A stretch of DNA of 64,000 bases. Source: Postechiella sp039985655 (GTDB taxonomy: Bacteria > Bacteroidota > Bacteroidia > Flavobacteriales > Flavobacteriaceae). Position 1 is the stretch's first letter; every line of letters begins with the position of its first letter. Below are positions 26,689 to 35,359 of this stretch, piece after piece. The position numbers were made by a program, and so were the translations under genes. The stretch lies in the NCBI GenBank assembly GCA_039985655.1, contig JBDWSF010000027.1, positions 186,001-250,000 of the forward strand. Reading direction: 5' to 3'. The notes beneath the pieces were generated by a model. The model was not told the origin of the DNA, searched no databases, and saw only the letters and a program-made list of their open reading frames with translations.

Positions 26689-27275
26689 TTGTTTAAGCTA
26701 ACGAGTTTAGATACATACTTTCCTAAAACGTCAAATTCTAAATTGACAACAGTTCCTTTTTTAAATGTATTAAAGTTGGTATGCTCATAAGTATACGGAA
26801 TAATAGCCACATTAAAAGTGTCTTTTCCAGAATTAACAACCGTTAAACTTGTTCCATTAACAGTAATAGAACCTTTTTCTATCGTAATATTGTTTAGTTT
26901 AGAATCATAACTAAAACTAAAAACCCAGCTTCCATTTTTTTCTTTTACATGAGTACATATTCCTGTTTGATCGACATGGCCTTGAACAATATGTCCGTCT
27001 AATCGATCACCAAGCTTCATGGCACGCTCTAAATTCACGTTATCATTAATGCTTAGAGTGGCTAAACTCGTTTTGTCTAATGTTTCTTTAATAGCTGTAA
27101 CTGTATATTCATCATCATTAATAGCAACAACCGTTAAGCAAACTCCATTATGAGCAACGCTTTGGTCAATTTTTAACTCATTTGTAATATTGCTTTTAAT
27201 AGAAATATGAAGGTTGTCTAATTCTTTTTCTAAGTTTGAAACAACACCAATTTCTTCAATAATTCCAGTAAACAT
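26685..27275 (-). CDS. ribE: riboflavin synthase, alpha chain
   Basis: Dismutates two 6,7-dimethyl-8-ribityllumazine molecules to riboflavin. Its 196 residues form two homologous lumazine-binding barrels (1-95 and 96-190). It starts with the family MFTGIIEEIG and contains NGVCLTV in the first repeat and NGTSLTV in the second. It is convergent with the PID-CTERM-like gene (stop codons overlap at CTAG) and divergent from pdxA. Confidence 0.95.
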   Translation of the reverse strand: MFTGIIEEIGVVSNLEKELDNLHISIKSNITNELKIDQSVAHNGVCLTVVAINDDEYTVTAIKETLDKTSLATLSINDNVNLERAMKLGDRLDGHIVQGHVDQTGICTHVKEKNGSWVFSFSYDSKLNNITIEKGSITVNGTSLTVVNSGKDTFNVAIIPYTYEHTNFNTFKKGTVVNLEFDVLGKYVSKLVSLNN

Positions 27276-27296
27276 ATTATTATCTGTTTATTTAGT

Positions 27297-27315
27297 TAAA
27301 TTTGCATCAAAATTA
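27297..27315. promoter_or_regulatory. interlocked divergent -7 elements for pdxA and ribE
   Basis: TAAATTTG (27297-27304, plus, for pdxA) and TAATTTTG (27308-27315 read on minus, for ribE) are separated by 3 bp. The two core promoters overlap, so RNA polymerase could occupy only one at a time. The plus element also shows that the TTG at 27302 cannot be the pdxA start. Confidence 0.5.
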
Positions 27316-27337
27316 CGAACAAAAGTTATCATTCTTA

Positions 27338-28390
27338 ATGAAGAAAGCAGAAAATATAGTAGTTGGTATATCAATAGGTGATTTAAATGGAATTGGTGGA
27401 GAGATTGTTTTAAAAACATTTGAGGATTCTAGAATCTTAGAGTTTTGCACGCCAGTAATTTTTGCTTCAATAAAAACAATGGCGTTTTTTAAAAATCATT
27501 TTAAATCTGGTATTAATTTAAACAGTATAAATGATTTAAGTCAGATTCAATCTGAAAAGGTTAATGTATTCAATGTTTGGAAAGAACCTGTAAATATTGA
27601 TTTTGGACAAGAAGATTTAAAAGTTGGAGTGTATGCTATTAAATCTCTAGAATCTGCTACAAAAGCCCTAAAAGAAGAAAAGATAGATGTTTTGGTTACA
27701 GCACCAATTAATAAACATAACATACAATCTGAAAGTTTTAAATTCCCTGGGCATACAGATTATTTAGCTCAAGAATTAGAAGGTGAAAGTTTAATGTTTA
27801 TGGTAACAGATACGCTTCGTGTTGGTTTATTAACAGACCACGTTCCTGTTAAAGATGTAACAACTCACATAACTTCAGAATTAATAGAGAAAAAAATAAA
27901 TACCGTTTATAGTTCCCTTGAGAAAGATTTTAAAATTAGAAAACCTAAAATAGCCGTTTTAGGAATTAATCCACATACAGGAGATAATGGTGTTATAGGT
28001 AGCGAAGATGATGATGTTATGCGACCAACGCTTCAAAAAATAAAAGAATCAGGTAAATTAGTATTCGGCCCTTATGCTGCCGATAGTTTTTTTGGATCCA
28101 ATAATTATAAAAACTTTGATGCTATAATTGCATCGTATCACGACCAAGGATTAATTCCTTTTAAAACCTTATCGTTTGGACAAGGTGTAAATTATACCGC
28201 AGGATTAAATAAAGTTAGAACCTCTCCCGATCACGGAACAGCTTATGAGATTGCAGGTAAAGGAGAAGCTGATGAAAATTCTTTTAAAGAAGCTGTTTTT
28301 ACGGCCATTCAAATTTTAAAAAATAGATCTGATTATAAAGAAATTACTTCAAACCCATTAAAGAAATCACCTCGGAATGAGCGTAAATAG
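27338..28390 (+). CDS. pdxA: 4-hydroxythreonine-4-phosphate dehydrogenase
   Basis: NAD-dependent oxidation of 4-phosphohydroxy-L-threonine in the DXP-dependent vitamin B6 pathway. It is 350 residues from the ATG at 27338. The N-terminal VGISIGDLNGIGGEI motif, the metal-binding PGHTDYLA and SYHDQGLIPFK, and the TSPDHGTAYEIAG segment are all present. An upstream in-frame TTG at 27302 lies inside the -7 element and is rejected. Confidence 0.94.
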   Translation: MKKAENIVVGISIGDLNGIGGEIVLKTFEDSRILEFCTPVIFASIKTMAFFKNHFKSGINLNSINDLSQIQSEKVNVFNVWKEPVNIDFGQEDLKVGVYAIKSLESATKALKEEKIDVLVTAPINKHNIQSESFKFPGHTDYLAQELEGESLMFMVTDTLRVGLLTDHVPVKDVTTHITSELIEKKINTVYSSLEKDFKIRKPKIAVLGINPHTGDNGVIGSEDDDVMRPTLQKIKESGKLVFGPYAADSFFGSNNYKNFDAIIASYHDQGLIPFKTLSFGQGVNYTAGLNKVRTSPDHGTAYEIAGKGEADENSFKEAVFTAIQILKNRSDYKEITSNPLKKSPRNERK

Positions 28391-28518
28391 TGTGTTTTAG
28401 AGGATTCAAATTAAAAGGCGTGTCAGTGATTTTTATTATAGAAAAAATATAAATACAATCAAACTTAAGATATAAACAAAAAAATGTTTATAAGTCATGT
28501 TGCATAAATAAAAAGTTA

Positions 28519-28526
28519 TATATTTG
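28519..28526 (+). promoter_or_regulatory. DUF177-rpmF-fabH-accBC promoter -7 element
   Basis: TATATTTG, 16 bp before the DUF177 start, with a TTG at 28500-28502 (16-bp spacer, one short of the usual range). Confidence 0.5.
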
Positions 28527-28542
28527 CAGGCTCAAATTAGAA

Positions 28543-29088
28543 GTGATGATGAAGCCATTAAAAGAGTTTACAATTCCATTTGTAGGGTTAAAGCTTGGAA
28601 AACATCAATTTGAATTTGATATTAAAAAACCGTTCTTTGAACATTTTGAGTATGAGGATTTTAACGATGTAAACGTTAAAGTAGATCTTCTTTTAGAAAA
28701 AAAGTCTACTTTATTAGAATTACATTTTGAAATTTCAGGATTTGTTAATATTAATTGCGATTTAACTAACGAGCCTTATAATCAGACTATTGAAAATACG
28801 TTTGATTTGGTCGTTAATTTTGGTGATGAATATAATGATGAAAATATTGATATTCTTATTATCCCGCATGGGACATACGAGATTAATATTCAGCAGTACA
28901 TTTATGAATTAACGGTACTAGGTGTACCGATTAAGCGTATACATCCTGGAATTGAAGATGGTACATTAGATTCGGAAATACTTGAAAAATTAGAAGAGCT
29001 AAGCCCTAGGCTTAAAGACGAAAAAGAAAAAGAAGAGGATACCGATCCTCGCTGGAATACATTAAAGAAACTATTAACGGATAAATAA
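28543..29088 (+). CDS. DUF177 (YceD-like) protein
   Basis: A 181-residue protein next to rpmF, the conserved position of YceD/DUF177, which in other bacteria affects 23S rRNA accumulation. A central beta-rich core ends in an Asp/Asn-rich NFGDEYNDENIDILIIPHG stretch, followed by an acidic tail ending DTDPRWNTLKKLL, a typical feature of this family. Two further ATG codons follow the start directly (28546 is in frame). Confidence 0.88.
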   Translation: MMMKPLKEFTIPFVGLKLGKHQFEFDIKKPFFEHFEYEDFNDVNVKVDLLLEKKSTLLELHFEISGFVNINCDLTNEPYNQTIENTFDLVVNFGDEYNDENIDILIIPHGTYEINIQQYIYELTVLGVPIKRIHPGIEDGTLDSEILEKLEELSPRLKDEKEKEEDTDPRWNTLKKLLTDK

Positions 29089-29097
29089 CTATAAAAA

Positions 29098-29301
29098 ATG
29101 GCACATCCAAAGAGAAAAATCTCGAAAACAAGAAGAGATAAAAGAAGAACACACTACAAAGCAACTGCGCCACAGATTGCTACTTGCCCAACAACAGGTG
29201 AGCCGCACTTATATCACAGAGCACATTGGTTTGAAGGAAAGTTATATCACAGAGGTCAAGTATTAATTGACAACTCTGAAGTAGCAGAAAATTTAGCATA
29301 A
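29098..29301 (+). CDS. rpmF: 50S ribosomal protein L32
   Basis: A 67-residue ribosomal protein with the N-terminal AHPKRKISKTRRDKRRTHYK motif and a short C-terminal extension. Only one Cys (ATCPTTGEPH) is present, so it is the zinc-independent type. It follows DUF177 by 9 bp and ends before a terminator. Confidence 0.96.
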   Translation: MAHPKRKISKTRRDKRRTHYKATAPQIATCPTTGEPHLYHRAHWFEGKLYHRGQVLIDNSEVAENLA

Positions 29302-29321
29302 ATAGTATGCATGCATATAGA

Positions 29322-29349
29322 AAAACGCTCACATGTGAGCGTTTTTTTT
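29322..29349 (+). terminator. terminator after rpmF
   Basis: Palindromic stem AAAACGCTCACA / TGTGAGCGTTTT followed by a T tract. It separates rpmF from fabH, which must then have its own promoter or rely on readthrough. Confidence 0.85.
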
Positions 29350-29481
29350 GTGATAAATTTTTATAGAAAATAAAAACGACTTAATTTGCGTGTTATTAAT
29401 TCAAAATTCATTAGTTTTCACCGAATTTTGAGCATTTTAGTCAGATTTTAATGATTTTTTGGTCGAATTAACTATAAAGTT

Positions 29482-30477
29482 ATGAGTAAAATTTCAGCAG
29501 CAATTACAGCTGTAGGTGCTTATGTGCCTGAATACGTATTAACCAATCAAATTCTTGAGACCATGGTTGATACGAATGATGAGTGGATTACATCCCGTAC
29601 TGGTATTAAGGAACGTAGAATCCTTAAAGACGATGGAAAGGGAACTTCATATTTAGCTATCAAAGCAGCCCAAGACCTTATTAATAAAAAAGGCATTGAT
29701 CCTAAAGATATAGAACTTGTTATTGTTGCAACGGCAACTCCAGATATGAAAGCGGCTTCAACAGCTTCTTATACAGCATCTGAGATTGGTGCTGTAAATG
29801 CATTTTCTTTCGATATGGATGCAGCATGTTCTAGTTTCTTATTCGGTATGTCTGTTGCAGCGAGTTATATTGAAAGCGGACGTTATAAAAATGTATTATT
29901 AATAGGCGCAGATAAAATGTCTTCTATTATTAATTATAAGGATAGAGCAACTTGTATTATCTTTGGAGATGGAGCGGGTGCTGTTTTATTTGAAGGCAAT
30001 GACGAAGGCTTAGGCTTGCAGGATGAATTCTTAAGAAGCGACGGTACAGGTAGAGACTTTTTACAAGCGACTTATGGTGGTTCATCGCATGCATTAACGC
30101 CAGAAGCTATGGAAAAAGGTGGGCAATATGCGTTTCAAGAAGGTAGAACTGTATTTAAAAACGCCGTATTTAATATGGCTGATGCTGCCGAAAAAATATT
30201 AAAACGGAATAACCTAACAAAAGATTCTGTAGACTGGTTGGCAGCACATCAAGCAAATAAGCGTATTATTGATGCCACTGCAAAAAGAATAGAATTAGAA
30301 CCTGAAAAGGTTATGATGAATATAGAAAAGTATGGGAATACCACATCGGCAACACTTCCATTACTTATAAACGATTACGAATCTCAGCTTAAAAAAGGGG
30401 ACAATGTTATTTTTGCTGCTTTTGGAGGCGGATTCAACTGGGGGTCTATTTATTTAAAATGGGCATATAACAATTAA
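29482..30477 (+). CDS. fabH: beta-ketoacyl-ACP synthase III
   Basis: Condenses acetyl-CoA with malonyl-ACP to start fatty acid synthesis. Its 331 residues carry the catalytic Cys in MDAACSSFLFG (about 114), His in AAHQANKRIID and Asn in YGNTTSATLP. A C-terminal GGGFNWGS motif is typical. The acetyl-CoA carboxylase genes accB and accC follow. Confidence 0.95.
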   Translation: MSKISAAITAVGAYVPEYVLTNQILETMVDTNDEWITSRTGIKERRILKDDGKGTSYLAIKAAQDLINKKGIDPKDIELVIVATATPDMKAASTASYTASEIGAVNAFSFDMDAACSSFLFGMSVAASYIESGRYKNVLLIGADKMSSIINYKDRATCIIFGDGAGAVLFEGNDEGLGLQDEFLRSDGTGRDFLQATYGGSSHALTPEAMEKGGQYAFQEGRTVFKNAVFNMADAAEKILKRNNLTKDSVDWLAAHQANKRIIDATAKRIELEPEKVMMNIEKYGNTTSATLPLLINDYESQLKKGDNVIFAAFGGGFNWGSIYLKWAYNN

Positions 30478-30504
30478 CTAACCAATTATTTAATAAGTTA
30501 AATT

Positions 30505-30987
30505 ATGGATATTAAAGAGATTCAAAACTTAATCAAATTTGTTGCTAAATCTGGAGCAAGCGAGGTTAAATTGGAGATGGATGATATTAAAATCACCATA
30601 AAAACAGGCTCAGAGTCAGACACAACTATTGTGCATCAAATACCTGCAGCTCAAATGCCTGTAGCTCCAATTGCTGCACAACCTGTAATTACAGATGCAG
30701 TAGCACCTGTGGCAGCTGTAACACCAGCAGCAGACGAAAATTCAAAATATATCACCATAAAATCACCTATTATAGGAACCTTCTATAGAAAACCAGCACC
30801 AGACAAGCCTTTATTTGTCGAAGTGGGTCAATCTATTGCAGAAGGTGATGTACTTTGTGTTATAGAAGCTATGAAACTTTTCAACGAAATTGAATCTGAA
30901 GTTTCGGGAAAAATTGTAAAAATATTAGTAGACGATTCTTCTCCTGTAGAATTCGATCAACCATTATTTTTAGTAGATCCATCATAA
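30505..30987 (+). CDS. accB: acetyl-CoA carboxylase biotin carboxyl carrier protein
   Basis: A 160-residue carrier that holds biotin on the Lys of EAMKLFNEIESE (about 126). It has an N-terminal dimerisation region, an Ala/Pro-rich linker (about 50-80) and a C-terminal biotinyl barrel. It is partnered with accC downstream. Confidence 0.95.
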   Translation: MDIKEIQNLIKFVAKSGASEVKLEMDDIKITIKTGSESDTTIVHQIPAAQMPVAPIAAQPVITDAVAPVAAVTPAADENSKYITIKSPIIGTFYRKPAPDKPLFVEVGQSIAEGDVLCVIEAMKLFNEIESEVSGKIVKILVDDSSPVEFDQPLFLVDPS

Positions 30988-30993
30988 CCTATT

Positions 30994-31051
30994 AAAAATT
31001 CCAATACACAAATCTCAAAGTCCAATACTTGGAATTTGGCGATTGGAATTT
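30994..31051. repeat. inverted repeat in the accB-accC gap
   Basis: AAATTCCAAT and ATTGGAATTT arms enclose further TTGGAATTTGG-type text. It is similar in style to other flavobacterial 'CCAAATTCCAA' spacers and resembles the atpA-atpG insert in placement. Confidence 0.6.
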
Positions 31052-31073
31052 GTAATTTTTAATTTAAGACGTT

Positions 31074-32426
31074 ATGTTTAAAAAAATATTAATAGCGAAT
31101 AGGGGAGAAATAGCATTACGTGTTATTAGAACCTGTAAAGAGATGGGTATTAAAACAGTAGCTGTATATTCTACTGCTGATGCCGAAAGTTTACATGTGA
31201 AATTTGCTGACGAGGCTGTATGCATTGGCCCTGCAGCAAGTAGTGAATCTTACCTTAAGATGTCAAATGTAATAGCAGCAGCAGAAATTACAAATGCTGA
31301 TGCTATCCACCCAGGATATGGATTCTTATCCGAAAATGCAAAATTTTCAAAAATCTGTGAAGAACATGGTATCAAATTTATAGGCGCTTCGGCTGATATG
31401 ATTGATAGAATGGGAGATAAGGCTAACGCCAAAGAAACCATGAAAGCTGCTGGCGTGCCATGTGTACCAGGAAGCGAAGGTATTATTAAAGATTTTGAAG
31501 AGTGCGAAAAACTAGCTGTAGAAACAGGGTATCCTGTTATGCTTAAAGCATCTGCTGGAGGAGGAGGTAAAGGTATGCGTGGTGTTTTTAAACCAGAAAA
31601 CCTTAAAGATGCTTGGGATTCTGCAAGACAAGAATCTAAAGCGGCCTTTGGTAACGACGATATGTATATGGAAAAACTTATCGAAGAGCCAAGACATATA
31701 GAAATTCAAATTGTTGGAGACTCTACAGGTAGAGCATGTCACTTATCAGAAAGAGATTGTTCCGTGCAACGTCGTCACCAAAAATTAACCGAAGAAGTAC
31801 CATCTCCATTTATGACGAAAGAACTTCGTAAAAGAATGGGAGATGCAGCTGTAAAAGCTTCTGAGTTTATTAAATATGAAGGTGCTGGAACGGTTGAGTT
31901 TTTAGTAGATAAGCATAGAAATTTCTATTTCATGGAAATGAATACGCGTATTCAAGTAGAGCACCCGATTACAGAACAAGTTATCAATTTCGATTTAATT
32001 CGCGAGCAAATATTAGTAGCTGCAGGTGTGCCAATTTCAGGTAAAAACTACCTTCCTAAATTACACTCTATAGAATGTCGAATTAATGCCGAAGATCCTT
32101 ATAACGATTTTAGGCCATCACCAGGGAAGATCACAACATTACATGCACCAGGAGGTCACGGTGTGCGTTTAGATACACATGTGTATGCAGATTATACCAT
32201 TCCGCCAAATTACGATTCAATGATTGCAAAGTTAATTACAACGGCGCAAACCAGAGAAGAGGCGATTAATAAAATGAAACGTGCTTTAGACGAGTTTGTT
32301 ATCGAAGGCATAAAAACTACCATTCCGTTCCACAGGCAGTTAATGGATCATCCAGATTATTTGGCAGGAAACTATACCACCAAGTTTATGGAAGATTTCG
32401 TAATGAAAAAAATAATAGAAGAATAA
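31074..32426 (+). CDS. accC: acetyl-CoA carboxylase biotin carboxylase subunit
   Basis: Carboxylates biotin on AccB using ATP and bicarbonate. It has 450 residues: an N-terminal biotin carboxylase domain (FKKILIANRGEIALRVIRT), a central ATP-grasp with the Gly-rich KASAGGGGKGMRGV loop and EMNTRIQVEHPITE, and a C-terminal domain with INAEDP. It is followed by a strong terminator. Confidence 0.96.
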   Translation: MFKKILIANRGEIALRVIRTCKEMGIKTVAVYSTADAESLHVKFADEAVCIGPAASSESYLKMSNVIAAAEITNADAIHPGYGFLSENAKFSKICEEHGIKFIGASADMIDRMGDKANAKETMKAAGVPCVPGSEGIIKDFEECEKLAVETGYPVMLKASAGGGGKGMRGVFKPENLKDAWDSARQESKAAFGNDDMYMEKLIEEPRHIEIQIVGDSTGRACHLSERDCSVQRRHQKLTEEVPSPFMTKELRKRMGDAAVKASEFIKYEGAGTVEFLVDKHRNFYFMEMNTRIQVEHPITEQVINFDLIREQILVAAGVPISGKNYLPKLHSIECRINAEDPYNDFRPSPGKITTLHAPGGHGVRLDTHVYADYTIPPNYDSMIAKLITTAQTREEAINKMKRALDEFVIEGIKTTIPFHRQLMDHPDYLAGNYTTKFMEDFVMKKIIEE

Positions 32427-32430
32427 CACC

Positions 32431-32461
32431 AAACTCCGAAAGCAATTTCGGAGTTTTTTTA
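32431..32461 (+). terminator. accC terminator
   Basis: Stem AACTCCGAAA / TTTCGGAGTT with loop GCAA, followed by a T tract. Confidence 0.88.
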
Positions 32462-32680
32462 TGGTGTTGCTTTTGTCGAAAAAGCAAAAATTAAGCTTGT
32501 AGCATGTCTTGATCGGAGTCAAAAGGTTATAACTTTTTTGTTCGTCATTGCGAAGCAAATTTTTATTTGCTGTGGCAATCTCTTAAACCTAGAGAAATTA
32601 TTTCATCGTACCTCGTAAATGACGCTTTTTTGGATTTACAAAAAAGGATGCCGTATCAATCTCTAACACAAAAGATAACT
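32462..32680. repeat. composite REP-like intergenic element, copy 1
   Basis: Non-coding. It contains AGCTTGTAGCATGTCTTGA, then AAAGGTTATAACTTTTTT, then CGTCATTGCGAAGCAAA...GGCAATCTC with a distant AAATGACG return arm, and ends near CAATCTCTAACAC. The same landmarks in the same order occur at 44738-44971. It also contains an AAAAGGATGCCG fragment like part of the hairpin at 56.0-56.2 kb. The rest of the gap to 32728 is AT-rich spacer. Confidence 0.65.
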
Positions 32681-32728
32681 TCAACTAATAAAATCGTTAT
32701 TTTTACCATCAACCAATAACTAATAAAA

Positions 32729-33841
32729 GTGAATCTATCCTATTGGGAAATAAAAAACTGGTTAACAGATATCGATTTCACTATCATAGGTAGTGGTATT
32801 GTCGGTTTAAATTGTGCGTTGCAATTAAAAAATAGGTTTCCAAATGCCAAAATTTTAATACTCGAAAAAGGTATGTTACCACAAGGAGCAAGTACAAAAA
32901 ATGCAGGATTTGCCTGTTTTGGTAGCCTAAGTGAAATACTGGATGATTTAGAAACACATTCAGAAGAAGCGGTTATAGAGCTTGTGAAGAAACGTGTGGA
33001 TGGTTTAAATTTATTACTTAAAACGGTTGGTTTAAAAAATATAAACTATAAAAAACACGGTAGCTTTGAGTTGTTTTTAGAAAGCGATTCCGCTTTATTC
33101 GAATCGTGTTTATCGAAAATGAAAGCGGTAAACAAAATGCTTCAACCCGTTTTAAATACCGAAACGTTCACTTTAAAAGATAATATTTTTAACTTCCAAA
33201 ATATAAAAAAACACTATGTATTCAATGCGTTCGAAGGGCAAATTGATACGGGAAACATGATGGAGGCTTTATTAGATAAAGTACAATCTAAAGGCGTAAA
33301 AATTTTAAATAATTGTAGCGTCCAATCTTTTTCAGATGATGCTAACTCCGTAAAAATAAAAACCAATCAGTTTGAATTTTCAACATCAAATATGCTAATT
33401 GCTACTAATGGCTTTGCATCCCAACTTTTAAAAGAAGAAGTAAAGCCTGCAAGAGCACAAGTTTTAATAACTAAACCCATATCCGATTTACATATTAAAG
33501 GCACATTTCATTTAGATAAAGGCTATTACTATTTCAGAAATATTGATAATAGAATTCTTTTAGGTGGTGGACGACATTTAGATTTTAAAGCCGAAGAAAC
33601 AACCGAATTAAAACAAACCGCATTAATTCAAAACAAATTAGAAGCCCTTTTAAGGGCATCAATTTTACCAAACACCCCTTTCGAGGTCGAACAGCGTTGG
33701 AGTGGCATTATGGGTGTTGGAGGTCAAAAGAAATCCATTGTAAAACAAATAAGTAATCATGTGTATTGTGGCGTTCGCCTTGGAGGAATGGGCGTTGCTA
33801 TTGGTAGTTTGGTTGGTAAAGAATTAGCCGATTTAGTGTAA
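32729..33841 (+). CDS. FAD-dependent oxidoreductase (DAO family)
   Basis: A 370-residue D-amino-acid-oxidase-fold flavoenzyme with the Rossmann motif IGSGIVGLNCALQL (about 20-33), a GASTKNAGFACFG segment near the isoalloxazine and a C-terminal GGMGVAIG. The start is GTG at 32729, with no ATG in a suitable position. The substrate, probably an amine or amino acid, is unknown. It stands alone after the accC terminator. Confidence 0.88.
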   Translation: MNLSYWEIKNWLTDIDFTIIGSGIVGLNCALQLKNRFPNAKILILEKGMLPQGASTKNAGFACFGSLSEILDDLETHSEEAVIELVKKRVDGLNLLLKTVGLKNINYKKHGSFELFLESDSALFESCLSKMKAVNKMLQPVLNTETFTLKDNIFNFQNIKKHYVFNAFEGQIDTGNMMEALLDKVQSKGVKILNNCSVQSFSDDANSVKIKTNQFEFSTSNMLIATNGFASQLLKEEVKPARAQVLITKPISDLHIKGTFHLDKGYYYFRNIDNRILLGGGRHLDFKAEETTELKQTALIQNKLEALLRASILPNTPFEVEQRWSGIMGVGGQKKSIVKQISNHVYCGVRLGGMGVAIGSLVGKELADLV

Positions 33842-33937
33842 CGCTTTTGTCCCTCCGAAAGCAAGAATCTATTTTAATTAAAGAGGATTAATTTACTCAT
33901 GTTTAATTTTTGTAGAAAATATTAATTATACTTGTTC

Positions 33938-33998
33938 CTCCCTTTGTTTTAAAGGGCCAAAAATTTCGATTTAATCGAAATTAGGAGGGTTAAAGTAT
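33938..33998. repeat. dispersed CCTCC/TTTCGAT repeat, copy 1
   Basis: An inverted element with TTGTTCCTCCCTTTG, then AATTTCGATT / AATCGAAATT, then AGGAGGGTT. Read on the minus strand it is nearly identical to 55825-55885. Confidence 0.8.
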
Positions 33999-34070
33999 AA
34001 AAAAACATAAAAGTATTCAACTTCCAAACACTATATTTTTAAAACCTTATAGGTATATGAAAAACAATAA

Positions 34071-34787
34071 ATGAAATTAATAAATCGGGTCTTCAAATTC
34101 ATTTTCAAAATTTTATTTTGGTTGGTTGTATTTTCAATAAGCATGGTTTTTCTATATAAATATGTGCCGGTAAAAGTGACGCCACTTATGGTCATTAGGT
34201 ATTTTGAATCTAAAAGCGGAGTAACCAAAACGATTAGGAAACACAATTGGGTTCCTTTAGATTGTATTTCTGAAAATATGCAATTAGCCGTTATTTGTAG
34301 TGAGGATCAAAATTTTTTGAATCATAATGGTTTCGATTTTAAAGCCATAGAAAAAGCGTTTGAACATAATAAAAAAGGAAAACGAATTAAAGGAGCAAGT
34401 ACCATAAGTCAACAAACCGCAAAAAACGTTTTTTTATGGTCAGACCGCAGCTGACTTAGAAAAGGCTTAGAAACCTATTTTACATTTTTAATTGAATTAT
34501 GTTGGAGTAAAGAACGGATTATGGAAGTCTATTTAAACAGTATTGAAATGGGAAATGACATTTATGGAGCAGAAGCCGCGTCTAAGTATTGGTTTAAAAA
34601 GTCGGCAAATAATTTATCTAAAATAGAAGCATCGGCTATCGCAGCTATTTTACCAAACCCAAGAGTTTATAAAGCAAACCCAAGATCAAATTATATTCAA
34701 GGGCGAACCGTTTGGATTACAAAACAAATGGTGTATTTTGGAGCATTAGTTTACCCTAAGGAAAATGGAAAAACAGTTAAAGATTAA
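34071..34787 (+). pseudogene. mtgA: monofunctional peptidoglycan transglycosylase mtgA, interrupted by an in-frame TGA
   Basis: GT51 lytic-chain polymerase that would build glycan strands from lipid II at the inner membrane. An N-terminal anchor helix (about 8-30), the catalytic Glu motif SEDQNFLNHNGFD and the GASTISQQTAKNVFLW motif are intact. A TGA at 34452-34454 (codon 128) then stops the frame. The same frame continues with LRKGLETYFTFLIE, EVYLNSIEMG and GAEAASKYWF to 34787, giving a full-length 238-codon family member. Homologs normally have Trp (TGG) after GRS at this point. This is therefore a single-base nonsense change, a sequencing error, or readthrough. Pieces: 34071-34454 and 34455-34787. 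Confidence 0.85.
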
Positions 34788-35226
34788 AGAAGCGTTATTT
34801 AATGCCTGTTCAGAATCTATAGAACATAGATTTCAAGTTATAAAACATACTATAGACGAAATCCAAATGTCATTAACTTCCGAAACCAAAAGTAGTGCTG
34901 GAGATAAGCACGAAACAGGTCGCGCTATGTTGCAGTTAGAGCGTGAAAAAGCAGGCAATCAATTATCCGAAATCCAAAAAACAAAAGAATTACTTTCTAA
35001 AATTGATATTTATAAATCGACAGAAAAAGTGAGTTTAGGAAGTGTTGTGTATACGTCGAAGGCTAATTATTTTATAGCCATAAGTAGAGGTGAATTAACT
35101 GTTGAAAACGAGAAGTTTTATGCCATTTCTTCAAATACGCCCATTGGGAAATTATTAATGAGTAAAACGGTTAGGGATAGTATTACTTTTAGAGAACAAG
35201 AGTTTGTAATTAAAAATGTATTTTAA
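34765..35226 (+). CDS. GreA/GreB C-terminal-domain-like protein
   Basis: A 153-residue soluble protein. Residues about 15-80 form a charged helical hairpin. The C-terminal ~65 residues (SLGSVVYTSKANYFIAISRG ... SNTPIGKLLMSKTVRDSI) have the fold pattern and S-P-I-G-x-x-L/M signature of the Gre FKBP-like domain. Relatives are often labelled 3-oxoacyl-ACP synthase, which nothing here supports. It overlaps the end of mtgA by 23 bp. A role at RNA polymerase is inference. Confidence 0.7.
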   Translation: MEKQLKIKEALFNACSESIEHRFQVIKHTIDEIQMSLTSETKSSAGDKHETGRAMLQLEREKAGNQLSEIQKTKELLSKIDIYKSTEKVSLGSVVYTSKANYFIAISRGELTVENEKFYAISSNTPIGKLLMSKTVRDSITFREQEFVIKNVF

Positions 35227-35359
35227 TCTTTAAAGCTGATATACAACAAAGATTAATATAGATGCATTGTGTTAATCACTTGTAAATGTTCACTATACAA
35301 CTTATTTTTTTGTAAATAATTTTATTTTTTTATATTTTGGTAAAAATAATTCTGTTTGG

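Noticed and set aside
34452..34454. TGA as recoded Trp or selenocysteine
   Set aside because: TGA ends other genes normally (atpZ, mfd), and no selenocysteine element is seen. Point mutation or error is simpler.
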